Shown here: in pieces, positions 30,890 through 38,389 of the stretch
Position numbering within the stretch: the stretch's first letter is position 1
How the letters are laid out: the number at the start of each line of letters is the position of its first letter
Assembly: GCA_946481135.1 (NCBI GenBank)
Contig: CAMLMQ010000003.1
Coordinates: forward strand, 1 to 44,778
DNA length: 44,778 bases
Direction of reading: 5' to 3'
Origin: an uncultured Microbacteriaceae bacterium
Lineage (GTDB): Bacteria > Actinomycetota > Actinomycetes > Actinomycetales > Microbacteriaceae
Position numbers and translations under genes: made by a program
The notes under the pieces: generated by a model
Told to the model about the DNA's origin: nothing
Seen by the model: the letters and a program-made list of their open reading frames with translations, nothing else
Database searches by the model: none

Positions 30890-32197
30890 TCACTCGCCCA
30901 CGAGGCCCGCGAGCCCGAGGGCATCGGCGGCCTGGCGCGCACGGAGGGGCATCCACTCCACCATGCGCGCGATCGTGTCGGTCTGAAGCGTGGCGGGCAT
31001 CTGCTCGGCGACGTCCGCGACGACGTCGGCGACCTCGAGCACGTGCGTCGCCGTGACGGCAAGCAGGTGGTCTGCCGACATGCCGCACCGTCGAGCGATG
31101 GCGCCGATTTCGAAAGCGCCGACGTCGCCGGCTCGATCACTCGCCCCGTACCGCACCGACAGACGGATGTCGGCGGCGCGGTCACGCAGCGAGGGAGCAT
31201 CGATCGCGGGGTCGTCGGCGAGGTACGGCAGGAGCGACGACGCGTCGTACAGGGGCGTCAGGATCGCGCCGTCCGGCCCGAGAAACACCGAACTGTTCTT
31301 CGCGTGGGCGTCGGTCGACAACATGATCCACGAGAAGGCGAGGACGATCGCATACCGTTCGAGCGAATGCGGGTCGCCTTCTCGCCGCAGAACCGCCGCG
31401 ATCTCGTCGATTCCCGGACCCCCGTGGACCTCGTACTTGCGGAGGCGTGGGAGGCCGAGCGACTGAAGCAGGTCCTCCTGGTGCAGGCGGACGACCTCTC
31501 CGTCCTCCCAGCGGCGGTCGAAGCGTTCGACGACGAGGGCATGCTCGCCGCCGTGCTCGAAGAGCTCAACCGCCGCGACCGGAATGCCCAGAGTGCGAGC
31601 GGTGCGCATCACGAGGTACTCGACGAGTTCACCGTCGACGAGCCCGTCGACCTGAGGCTTGAAGATGTGCGTGGATGGTTCCGCCCCCGACGTCTCGAAC
31701 CAGCTGTCGCCGCGACGCGCGAGCGAGAACTTGCGCTGCGCGCCACCAAGGGAGAACTGCCCGCTCGCCTCTCGGTCGTCGTCGTGCCACGCCGTGCCGT
31801 CGGCACGGAGCCGCCGGACGCGCTCGGCGACGTCGTCATCGTGCACCGGAGTGCGGCGTGCTTGGCTCGAAGCGCCCGGCTTCTGGAAGGACGCCGCACC
31901 GGCGACGTCATGGCCGTACTCGGCGAGAAGGTAGAACGGCTCGGTGGTGTCGAGACCCGCATCGATCGCCCAACGCTCGCGGACGTCCGGGTTGTCGGGC
32001 AGCAGATTGTCGACGAAGTTCGCGACGACCCGCCCGCGGTGTCGGCGCGTACGGAGCGGAAGCGATAGTGAGAGGGGCACGGCAGCCGCGCTCGATGCCC
32101 ACGCCGCGTCGTACACGAACTCGTAGTCTTCGACGCCGACGCGGAGTAGCGTGCCGACCGGGTAGCCGTAGAGAGTGACCTCGAGTTCCTCACGCAT
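30890..32197 (-). CDS. hipA: HipA-family serine/threonine kinase toxin
   Basis: The product is 435 residues with the full HipA layout: an N-terminal couple-hipA domain (VTLYGYPVGTLLRVGVEDY), SLGGAQRKFSLARR (residues 149-162, the glycine-rich autophosphorylation loop), THIFKP (176-181, ATP Lys), VVERFDRR, the HQEDLLQSLG motif (239-248), the catalytic STDAHAKNSSVF (294-305, Asp296) and metal-binding YDASSLL (Asp318). HipA toxins phosphorylate a tRNA synthetase (GltX in E. coli), halting translation and promoting persistence. All catalytic residues are intact, so it is likely active. It overlaps the HipB stop by 8 bases, the usual antitoxin-first order. Confidence 0.93.
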   Translation of the reverse strand: MREELEVTLYGYPVGTLLRVGVEDYEFVYDAAWASSAAAVPLSLSLPLRTRRHRGRVVANFVDNLLPDNPDVRERWAIDAGLDTTEPFYLLAEYGHDVAGAASFQKPGASSQARRTPVHDDDVAERVRRLRADGTAWHDDDREASGQFSLGGAQRKFSLARRGDSWFETSGAEPSTHIFKPQVDGLVDGELVEYLVMRTARTLGIPVAAVELFEHGGEHALVVERFDRRWEDGEVVRLHQEDLLQSLGLPRLRKYEVHGGPGIDEIAAVLRREGDPHSLERYAIVLAFSWIMLSTDAHAKNSSVFLGPDGAILTPLYDASSLLPYLADDPAIDAPSLRDRAADIRLSVRYGASDRAGDVGAFEIGAIARRCGMSADHLLAVTATHVLEVADVVADVAEQMPATLQTDTIARMVEWMPLRARQAADALGLAGLVGE

Positions 32198-32624
32198 CGC
32201 CTGTGGTCTCCTCGTGCTCCGCGTCGGTCAGTCCGGCACGTGTGCCCGGGACCTTGGTTGCGCCGAGGCGTCCGAGCGTCGCGCCGAGATCGACCTTGCT
32301 CGCCGCGATGCGCTGCGACACGGCCCGCCAGTCGATGCCCGAGAGGTCCATGCGCGGCACTTCGATCTTGGGAATCCTGATCGTGTCGTGCTGCGGGGTC
32401 GCGATATCCGTCGCTCCGGCTGCGTCGGTCCGCAGTTCGAGACCAAGGACCCGCAACACCGATATCGCCTTCGCGAGCGACACATCCGTCGTCCCTCGTT
32501 CGAATCGGATGATCCATTGCCGGGTGACGTCGGCACGCTCGGCGAGTTCGGCTTGAGAGACGCCGAGTTCGCGGCGGCGCTCTCGAACGACGGCGCCGAG
32601 GTCTTCGGTCGATCGAATTCGCAC
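32190..32624 (-). CDS. hipB: HipB-type helix-turn-helix antitoxin
   Basis: The product is 144 residues from the GTG at 32622-32624, placed 5 bases after a GGGAGG site; a GTG two codons upstream is possible but leaves no spacing. An XRE-type HTH occupies the first half (VVRERRRELGVSQAELAERA, DVTRQWIIRFERGTTDVSLA). The long C-terminal tail (DTIRIPKIEVPRMDLSGIDW to the end) is unlike the short tail of E. coli HipB and may be the part that contacts HipA. It should repress its own promoter, where several GTAACAT words are found. It is cytoplasmic and co-translated with the toxin. Confidence 0.88.
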   Translation of the reverse strand: MRIRSTEDLGAVVRERRRELGVSQAELAERADVTRQWIIRFERGTTDVSLAKAISVLRVLGLELRTDAAGATDIATPQHDTIRIPKIEVPRMDLSGIDWRAVSQRIAASKVDLGATLGRLGATKVPGTRAGLTDAEHEETTGDA

Positions 32625-32654
32625 TTCCACCTCCCGGGACGCGATGTTCGATCT

Positions 32655-32717
32655 ATGTTACTTCAGGGAAATGTCATTTTTGCGTAACATTGTGCAAATG
32701 TAACTCCGATGTAACAT
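32655..32717. promoter_or_regulatory. Cluster of TGTTAC/GTAACA operator half-sites at the hipBA promoter
   Basis: ATGTTAC (32655-32661) faces the inverse GTAACAT (32684-32690); two more copies occur at 32698-32704 (ATGTAAC) and 32709-32717 (ATGTAACAT). The block is strikingly AT-rich compared with the rest of the window and lies 31-93 bases upstream of the antitoxin start, so it probably holds the promoter and multiple HipB binding sites. No second gene starts here: the sugar permease to the right ends toward it. Confidence 0.65.
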
Positions 32718-32760
32718 CCCGCCGGCGTCTCGCGGAGGGCGGCTCCACGGCGCCGTCGGG

Positions 32761-33585
32761 TCAGCCCTTCAGCGATCCCTGCAGGAGCGCGGCGACGAAC
32801 TGCCGCTGGAAGATCAGGAACACGATGAGCGTCGGCGTGAGGATGAGCAGCGACCCCGCGCACAGCAGCGGGATGTCGGTGCCCCACTGACCCTGGAACG
32901 CGCCGAGCGCTCCCGCCATCGTGCGCTGCCCCGGGTCGGAGACGAGCACGACGGCGAGCAGGAACTGGTTCCACGTCCACAGGAACAGCAGGATGCCGAG
33001 CGAGCTGATCGCGGGGATCGAGAGCGGCACGTGGATGCGCCAGAACAGCTGCCACGTCGTCGCGCCGTCGACGCGCGCCGCCTCCGAGAGCTCGTGCGGC
33101 ATGTTCACGAAGTGCGCGCGCATCCAGGTGACCGCGAACGGCATGAACAGTCCGATGAGCGGCAGGATGAGCGCCCACCGGGTGTTGAGCAGCCCCATGT
33201 CGCGCACCTGGTAGTAGAGCGGCACGATGATGCCTTCGAGCGGCAGGGTCAGTCCGAGGATGAAGACGATGAACACGACGCGTCCGCCCGGCGGCCGCAG
33301 GTGGCCGAGGGCGAACCCGGCGAGCGTCGCGATGAGGATCGACACCGGCACGACCGCGACCTCGATGAGCAGGCTCGACCAGAGCAGCTGCAGCATGTTG
33401 GCCGACTGGAACGCGAGCAGGAAGTTCTCCCAGTGCGGCGTCTCGGGCCAGGTGAGGCCCGGAGGGTAGGTGCCCTGCGGGTGCAGCGCCGTGATGAACA
33501 GCGAGATGAACGGCACGATCGTGACGGCCATGAGCAGCACGAGCAGGATGCGGCCGAGCCAGCGCTCGGAGGCGGAGGTGATCAC
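32761..33585 (-). CDS. Carbohydrate ABC transporter permease (MalG-like)
   Basis: The product is 274 residues; GTG at 33583-33585 overlaps the stop of the MalF-like gene. Six helices are seen, starting LGRILLVLLMAVTIVPFISL, with the MalG-type periplasmic HPQGTYPPGLTWPETPHWEN and the EAA motif ELSEAARVDGATTWQLFWRI followed by HVPLSIPAISSLGILLFLWT. It belongs to the CUT1 sugar-uptake group. It is the last gene of the three-gene importer. No ATPase is encoded here; CUT1 systems in actinobacteria usually share a single MsmK-like ATPase located elsewhere. Confidence 0.93.
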   Translation of the reverse strand: MITSASERWLGRILLVLLMAVTIVPFISLFITALHPQGTYPPGLTWPETPHWENFLLAFQSANMLQLLWSSLLIEVAVVPVSILIATLAGFALGHLRPPGGRVVFIVFILGLTLPLEGIIVPLYYQVRDMGLLNTRWALILPLIGLFMPFAVTWMRAHFVNMPHELSEAARVDGATTWQLFWRIHVPLSIPAISSLGILLFLWTWNQFLLAVVLVSDPGQRTMAGALGAFQGQWGTDIPLLCAGSLLILTPTLIVFLIFQRQFVAALLQGSLKG

Positions 33586-34544
33586 GTGTCCCTCCCCCGC
33601 AGGATGCGCTGCAGCGGCAGCACGACGAGCAGCACGAGCGCCATGAGGGTGAGCGCGAGCGCCGAGGCGAGCCCGATCTCGCGGTCGAAGAAGGCGAGGT
33701 AGTAGACCTGCAGGCCCGGGACGAGGGTGCTGTTGCCCGGCCCGCCCTGGGTCGAGATGTAGATGATGTCGAAGCTCGCGAGCGCCGCGATGACCGTGAT
33801 GATGACGGCGACGGAGAGCTCCTGACGCAGGCTCGGCAGGGTGATCGAGAAGAACTCCCGGAACGGTCCCGCGCCGTCGATGCGGGCGGCTTCGTAGAGG
33901 TTCACGTCGATCTTCGACATGCCGGCGAGGATGAGGATGAGGCACAGCCCGAGCTGCACCCAGGCGCCGATGACGCCGACGGCCGGCAGCGCGGTCGCGA
34001 AGTCGCCGAGCCAGGCGCGCGTCACGAAGTCGAGCCCGATCGCGCGCAGCAGCTGGTTGACCGTGCCGTTGGTGGAGAGCTGCCAGGTCCACATGATGCC
34101 CGCCGCGACGAGCGGGATCACCTGCGGCAGGAAGAGCACGGTGCGGGCGACGCCCGCGAGTCGGCTCGTCGCGATGCCACGGATGACGTTGGCCGCGAAG
34201 AGCGCGAGCAGCACCGGGATGAAGCTGAAGTAGATGATGAGCTCGAACGAGTTGAGGATCGCGCCGACGAGCTTCGGGTTGGTGAACACCTCGACGTAGT
34301 TGTCGAGCCCCGCCCAGACGGCGGGCGTGATGCCGTTCCAGTCGTACATCGAGTACTGCGCGGTGAGCGTGATCGGGCGCAGCACGAAGACGACGTAGAA
34401 CGCCGCCGCGGGCAGCACGAGCAGGTAGGCCCACGCGGCGTTCGAGAACCGTCGCGTGCGGCGTCGGCGCGCGGCGGCCGTGTCGAGGGAGCGGGGTGCC
34501 GCGCCGGCCGAAGCCGACGCGACACCCCGGGTGAGAGAGCTCAC
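33582..34544 (-). CDS. Carbohydrate ABC transporter permease (MalF-like)
   Basis: The product is 320 residues from a GTG 2 bases after the binding-protein stop. After a basic N-terminus (RRRRTRRFSNAAWAYLLVLP) it has six helices, with QYSMYDWNGITPAVWAGLDN typical of the UgpA/MalF periplasmic loop and the EAA-type loop VNLYEAARIDGAGPFREFFS followed by ITLPSLRQEL. It pairs with the MalG-like protein to form the sugar channel. Overlap with both neighbours indicates a single transcript running leftward from the LacI-type operator near 35,960. Confidence 0.93.
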   Translation of the reverse strand: MSSLTRGVASASAGAAPRSLDTAAARRRRTRRFSNAAWAYLLVLPAAAFYVVFVLRPITLTAQYSMYDWNGITPAVWAGLDNYVEVFTNPKLVGAILNSFELIIYFSFIPVLLALFAANVIRGIATSRLAGVARTVLFLPQVIPLVAAGIMWTWQLSTNGTVNQLLRAIGLDFVTRAWLGDFATALPAVGVIGAWVQLGLCLILILAGMSKIDVNLYEAARIDGAGPFREFFSITLPSLRQELSVAVIITVIAALASFDIIYISTQGGPGNSTLVPGLQVYYLAFFDREIGLASALALTLMALVLLVVLPLQRILRGRDT

Positions 34545-34546
34545 GA

Positions 34547-35902
34547 CTAGTCGCCGACCTCGGCTTCGTAGTCGGCCTGCACCGCGCTCAGGAGGCCGGC
34601 GGCATCCTGCTGCCCGGCGACCATCTGCTGCACGTTGGGCGTCCAGCTCTGCGCGTAGATCGACCCGGTCGCGTTCGCGATGAAGTCCATCGCGCCGTTG
34701 ACCTCGTTGACCTGGGAGCCGGCTTCGAGCGTCGCCGCCGTGACCGACTCGGGGTCGACCTCGGGCATGAACGCGTCGGCCGGGCCCATCGGGTGCGAAC
34801 CGCCGACCTCGACGGTGATGGTGCGCGCCTCCTCGTTGGTGGCGGTCCAGTCGAGGAAGAACGCCGCGCAGTCGGGGTTCTCGGCGAACGCCGAGATGCC
34901 GTACGTGAGCGGAGCCGACATCGCGCCGAACTGGGTGCCGCCCTCCTCGAGCGGAGGCATGACGAAGAACCCGGCGTTGCCCGGCATCTGAGCGTCGAGG
35001 TTGCCCGACTCCCAGTCGCCGTTGAAGATGAACAGGCTCTCGCCGCCGATGAAGCGGCTCATCATCTGGGCGTAGTCGAGCGAGTTGACGTCGGGGGCGA
35101 AGTAGCCCGCCTCGATCCAGCGCTGCAAGTGCTCCGCCGCTTCCAGGTTGTCGGGGGTGTCGATGGTCGCGCCCTCGGCCTGGAAGATCCAGTCGTTGAT
35201 CGGGCCGGTCTCACCGTACGACGCCATGAGCGCCTGCAGCGGGAAGAGCAGACCGCCGGTCGCCCCGCCGTTGAACTGCGCGATCGGGGTGATGCCGACA
35301 TCCTTCGCCGCCTGCAGGTAGCCGTCGAGCTCCTCGAGCGACGCGGGCGCCTCGGTCATCCCGATCTGCGCGGCGAGCTCCTTGTTGTAGAAGACGCCGG
35401 TCATCGAGAAGTTGAGGCCCATCGCGTAGAGCGGGCCGCTGCCGCGCTGGCCGTTCTCGTCGACCCGCAGCTGCGAGAGCTGCGACTCGGGCCAGTCGGT
35501 CCAGCCGAACGACTCGGCGTACGGGTCGAGGTCGAGCAGCAGGCCGCCGGTCGCGAGCTCCGACATCTGCGGCAGGCGCATGAGGTCCGGCGGGTCGTCC
35601 TGCAGCACGCGCGGGGCGTTCTGCGTGAGCACCGCGAACTGGTCTTCGCGCACGTCGAAGGTGACGTTCGGGTACTGGTTGGTGAACTCGGCGAAGAGCT
35701 CCTTGGGCAGCGGGAACCCGGTCTCGATGTAGGCGCTGAGAACGACGTCCTCGGTGCCGCACGAGCCTTCGCCGGTGCCGCCGGATCCCGCGTCGGGGCC
35801 GGTGCCGCCCGGGGGCGTGCACCCCGCGAGCACGAGCGCGGCGGTGAGCGCGAGCCCTCCGCCGGTGACGGCACGAAGCCGTCGGGTCTGTGACTGAGAC
35901 AC
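34547..35902 (-). CDS. Extracellular sugar-binding lipoprotein of an ABC transporter
   Basis: The product is 451 residues from the GTG at 35900-35902, which is preceded by GGGAG; the open frame upstream has no start signal. RAVTGGGLALTAALVLAGCT ends at a lipobox, so it is lipid-anchored. The mature part has the CUT1 pattern: FAEFTNQYPNVTFDVRED, DDPPDLMRLPQMSELATGGL, LNFSMTGVFYNKELAAQIGM, ESLFIFNGDWESGN. A short Gly/Ser linker follows the lipid Cys. It delivers a mono- or oligosaccharide to the two permeases. Upstream lie a leader hairpin and a LacI-type operator, so expression is probably sugar-induced. Confidence 0.93.
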   Translation of the reverse strand: MSQSQTRRLRAVTGGGLALTAALVLAGCTPPGGTGPDAGSGGTGEGSCGTEDVVLSAYIETGFPLPKELFAEFTNQYPNVTFDVREDQFAVLTQNAPRVLQDDPPDLMRLPQMSELATGGLLLDLDPYAESFGWTDWPESQLSQLRVDENGQRGSGPLYAMGLNFSMTGVFYNKELAAQIGMTEAPASLEELDGYLQAAKDVGITPIAQFNGGATGGLLFPLQALMASYGETGPINDWIFQAEGATIDTPDNLEAAEHLQRWIEAGYFAPDVNSLDYAQMMSRFIGGESLFIFNGDWESGNLDAQMPGNAGFFVMPPLEEGGTQFGAMSAPLTYGISAFAENPDCAAFFLDWTATNEEARTITVEVGGSHPMGPADAFMPEVDPESVTAATLEAGSQVNEVNGAMDFIANATGSIYAQSWTPNVQQMVAGQQDAAGLLSAVQADYEAEVGD

Positions 35903-35910
35903 CAGTGTCT

Positions 35911-35925
35911 CCCTTCGTGAAAGGG
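35911..35925 (-). promoter_or_regulatory. Small hairpin overlapping the ribosome-binding site of the sugar-binding protein
   Basis: On the minus strand CCCTT-TCACG-AAGGG can pair over 5 bases, and the AAGGG arm is part of the AAGGGAGA ribosome-binding region before the GTG at 35902. It could lower translation until unfolded. The stem is short, so the effect may be slight. Confidence 0.3.
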
Positions 35926-35933
35926 GCCTCTCG

Positions 35934-35957
35934 CGTCTCGACTCGGGAGTCGAGACG
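35934..35957 (-). repeat. 10-base-pair leader hairpin between operator and sugar-binding protein gene
   Basis: CGTCTCGACT and AGTCGAGACG form a perfect 10-base inverted repeat around a 4-base loop. It directly adjoins the LacI-type operator (35958-35977) and ends 31 bases before the GTG start, so it would lie in the promoter or in the 5' leader of the transporter mRNA. It may be a second regulator site or a leader structure; there is no U-run to make it a standard attenuator. Confidence 0.55.
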
Positions 35958-35977
35958 TTGCTAAATCGACTTAGCAA
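35958..35977. promoter_or_regulatory. LacI-family operator upstream of the sugar transporter operon
   Basis: TTGCTAAATCGACTTAGCAA is a 20-base palindrome with 7-base perfect arms and 9 of 10 paired positions, with the central CG typical of LacI/GalR sites. Its 16-base core GCTAAATCGACTTAGC matches the GCTAAATGGGTTTAGC found at 38295-38310 beside the lacI gene at 13 of 16 positions. It is therefore very probably bound by the LacI-family protein encoded at 38390. Confidence 0.8.
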
Positions 35978-36050
35978 GCACATCATGCGGGAAAACGCGG
36001 GCGGATGTCAACGACCGCACCGGTCTGATCCGGTTGCCGTCGCCACATCG

Positions 36051-37220
36051 TCACCGCAGCGCGTCGCGGAGCACGTCGACGATGCGGGTGGCCCGCACAT
36101 CGTCGATCGCCTCCATCTGGTTGGTCAGGAAGGCGAAACCGAGCTCGTGCTGGGGGTCGGCGAACGCGACCTGACCGCCCGCGCCGTCGTGCCCGAAGCC
36201 CGCGGGCGTGAGGTAACGGCGCGCCTCGCTGTCGAGCTGCAGCCCGAGGCCCCAGCGCGGCCACGGCCCCGGCACGGGGAAGAACGGCTCCCCCTGCGAT
36301 CTCGGCTCCGTCGCGACGGCGAGCGTCGCGTCGTCGAGCAGGCGCACACCGTCGGTCTCGACGACGGTCGCCGACCAGATCGCGGCGAGCGCGCGGGCGC
36401 TCGCGATGCCGCCGGCGCCCGGCACCTCGGCTTCGCGGATGCGCGGGTCGTTGAACCCGGTGCCCTCACCGACGAGTTCGCGCGGCAGGGCACCGCCGAG
36501 CGTCATCGCGAGTCCGAGCCAGTCGGGCGCGTCGCGCGGGGCCGCCTCCTCCTGTTCGGCGGTGAGCCGCGCGAGCGTCGGGCCGACGACCATGTGGGCG
36601 ACGCGATCGTGGAGCGCGGGCGGGAGCCCGATGAAGGCGTCGACGCCGAGCGGATCGCCGATCAGTTCGCGGAAGTACGTACCGGGGCTGAGTCCCGTCA
36701 CGCGCCGGACGAGTTCGCCGACGAGCCAGCCGTGGGTGATCGCGTGGTACGCGTAGGCGGTGCCGGGCTCCCACAGGGGCTCCTGCGCGGCGAGCCGCCC
36801 CGTGACGAGACCCCAGTCGGTGATCTGCTCGGGGGTGAGCGGGATGCGGGGGGCCGAGAGTCCGGCGCGATGATCGAGCAGGTCGGCGACGCGGGCGTGC
36901 TCCTTGCCCGCGGTCGCGAACTCGGGCCAGTACTCGGCGACCGGGGCCTCGGCGTCGAGACGCCCCTCCTGCATGAGCCGGGCGGCGAGCACCGACATGA
37001 GCCCCTTCGTGCACGAGAAGATCACGCTCAACGTTTCACCGCGCCACGGGGTGCCGTCGCGTCGGTCGGCGAGTCCGCCCCACAGGTCGGCGACGACCCT
37101 CCCCCGGTGACGAATCGCGAGCGCAGCCCCCATGTCGGGTTTGCCGGCGAAGGCCTCGGCGAACGCGTCGCGCACCGCCTCGAGGCCGGGTTCGACGGTG
37201 CCGTGGATGTCGACGCTCAC
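36051..37220 (-). CDS. Serine hydrolase (class C beta-lactamase/esterase family)
   Basis: The product is 389 residues from the GTG at 37218-37220, which overlaps the stop of the glycosidase gene (GTGA). It has the beta-lactamase-fold catalytic set: SCTKG (SxxK, Ser69/Lys72), a tyrosine element in GTAYAYHAITHGWL (about residues 153-166), and a C-terminal GHDGAGGQVAFADP in place of KTG. There is no signal peptide. These traits fit EstB-like esterases and cytoplasmic penicillin-binding-protein homologues, not secreted lactamases. Coupling to a GH32-like glycosidase suggests it may remove an ester group, such as acetyl, from a sugar or glycoside; that is inference. Confidence 0.88.
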   Translation of the reverse strand: MSVDIHGTVEPGLEAVRDAFAEAFAGKPDMGAALAIRHRGRVVADLWGGLADRRDGTPWRGETLSVIFSCTKGLMSVLAARLMQEGRLDAEAPVAEYWPEFATAGKEHARVADLLDHRAGLSAPRIPLTPEQITDWGLVTGRLAAQEPLWEPGTAYAYHAITHGWLVGELVRRVTGLSPGTYFRELIGDPLGVDAFIGLPPALHDRVAHMVVGPTLARLTAEQEEAAPRDAPDWLGLAMTLGGALPRELVGEGTGFNDPRIREAEVPGAGGIASARALAAIWSATVVETDGVRLLDDATLAVATEPRSQGEPFFPVPGPWPRWGLGLQLDSEARRYLTPAGFGHDGAGGQVAFADPQHELGFAFLTNQMEAIDDVRATRIVDVLRDALR

Positions 37221-38185
37221 GGTCGCCCCACCTCCGTCGCGACGACGAGGCGCTCGGCGTCGGCATCCCAGGTCACCGGGATCGGGTCGGCGATGACGCC
37301 CGCGAAGTCGGCGCCCGACCCGCGGTTGTCGAAGGCGAGCAGCACGGGGGCACCCGAGCGGTCGCGCACGATGCGGCCGGCGTAGAGGTCGTCGTCGACG
37401 AGCAGCCGTGCGTCGACGGTCGAGAACGGGCCCTCGGGATCGTCGGCGGGCAGCCACCACACGCCGCCCGTCGCGCCGGCCCGGGCGCCCGCGAGCGCGG
37501 CGGCGTCGCACGAGAACACGAGGGCACGGCGCCCGTCGACCTCGACGAGCTGCGGCACCTCGAGGTGAGCGAACCCCGCCCCCGGATCGCTCAGCGGCGG
37601 GCGCACCTCCCACGTCTCGAGGTCGGGCGAGACGGCGTGACCGATCACGCCGCGATCGTCGCCGTCGCCGGTGCGGGCCCGGGCGGTGAGGAGCATGCGC
37701 CATCCTCCCGCACCGTCGGGGAAGACCCACGGGTCGCGCCACGCCTCTTCGCGCCAGGTGCCGTCGGCGAGGGTCTCATACCAGCGCGGGTCGGCGGTCA
37801 CGATCGGGTCGGGATGCTTCACCCACGTGTGCAGGTCGGTCGAGGTCGCGACGCCGACGGTCTCGATATTGGCCATCGCGTCGGGGGCGAGGAAGCGGGA
37901 TCCGGTGTAGAACATCCGCCACATCCCGTCGGGACCGCGCACGACGCTCCCCGTCCAGGTCGCCGTCTCGTCGAACGCGCCCGCCCCGCCGGGGCCGAGC
38001 ACCTCGCCGCGGTCGTCCCACGTGCGCAGGTCGGGGCTCGTCGCGTGCCCGACCCGCGCATTGCGGTGGCGCAGCGCCTCGTCGCCGAGCGATCTCGGGG
38101 CGTGCAGGTAGTACAGGTGGAAGAGGTCGCCGTCGTCGGCGAGCCAGAAGTCCCAGACCCAGTGGGTGGCGAGGGAGAAGGTCAT
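37217..38185 (-). CDS. Glycoside hydrolase, GH32/GH43-like five-bladed beta-propeller
   Basis: The product is 322 residues without signal peptide. It keeps the three acidic positions of GH32-type enzymes in altered form: WVWDFWLADDGDLFHLYYLH (Asp12 in the WxxD nucleophile position), AWRDPWVFPD (Arg150-Asp151-Pro152, the RDP motif) and HLEVPQLVEVDG (Glu209, acid/base, replacing ECP). ATWTGSVV (76-83) matches the FSGS/WTG motif. GH32 cleaves beta-fructosides; the short single-domain form without a C-terminal beta-sandwich is nearer to GH68/GH43/GH130-like relatives, so beta-fructosidase is only a guess. It is divergent from lacI and is probably controlled by the operator at 38295. Confidence 0.8.
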   Translation of the reverse strand: MTFSLATHWVWDFWLADDGDLFHLYYLHAPRSLGDEALRHRNARVGHATSPDLRTWDDRGEVLGPGGAGAFDETATWTGSVVRGPDGMWRMFYTGSRFLAPDAMANIETVGVATSTDLHTWVKHPDPIVTADPRWYETLADGTWREEAWRDPWVFPDGAGGWRMLLTARARTGDGDDRGVIGHAVSPDLETWEVRPPLSDPGAGFAHLEVPQLVEVDGRRALVFSCDAAALAGARAGATGGVWWLPADDPEGPFSTVDARLLVDDDLYAGRIVRDRSGAPVLLAFDNRGSGADFAGVIADPIPVTWDADAERLVVATEVGRP

Positions 38186-38294
38186 GGTGTCCGATGCTCG
38201 TCGTCGGGGCCACGTCCGCCCCGGTTCCCGGCGTAGAGTTCGATGTCGAACGACGACTCTCGGTCAACGCAGACCCTGGTGACACGGCCCGAGG

Positions 38295-38310
38295 GCTAAA
38301 TGGGTTTAGC
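38295..38310. promoter_or_regulatory. LacI-family operator between the glycosidase gene and lacI-type gene
   Basis: GCTAAATGGGTTTAGC has perfect 6-base arms and matches the core of the transporter operator. It ends just before the TATCGT element at 38331-38336, placing it on the -35 region of the probable regulator promoter, so autorepression is likely. It lies 110 bases upstream of the divergent glycosidase start and may act on that operon as well. Confidence 0.78.
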
Positions 38311-38389
38311 GGCATCGTGCCGTCGGCTCGTATCGTTGTCAAGCGAGACCCGCGTCGGCCGGACGCGCGGCCCCGCGACCAGAGAGGGG

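Noticed and set aside
32480..32520. TTCGAATC word suggesting a second tRNA T-arm
   Set aside because: It lies inside the hipB coding region, with no matching acceptor or anticodon stems around it.
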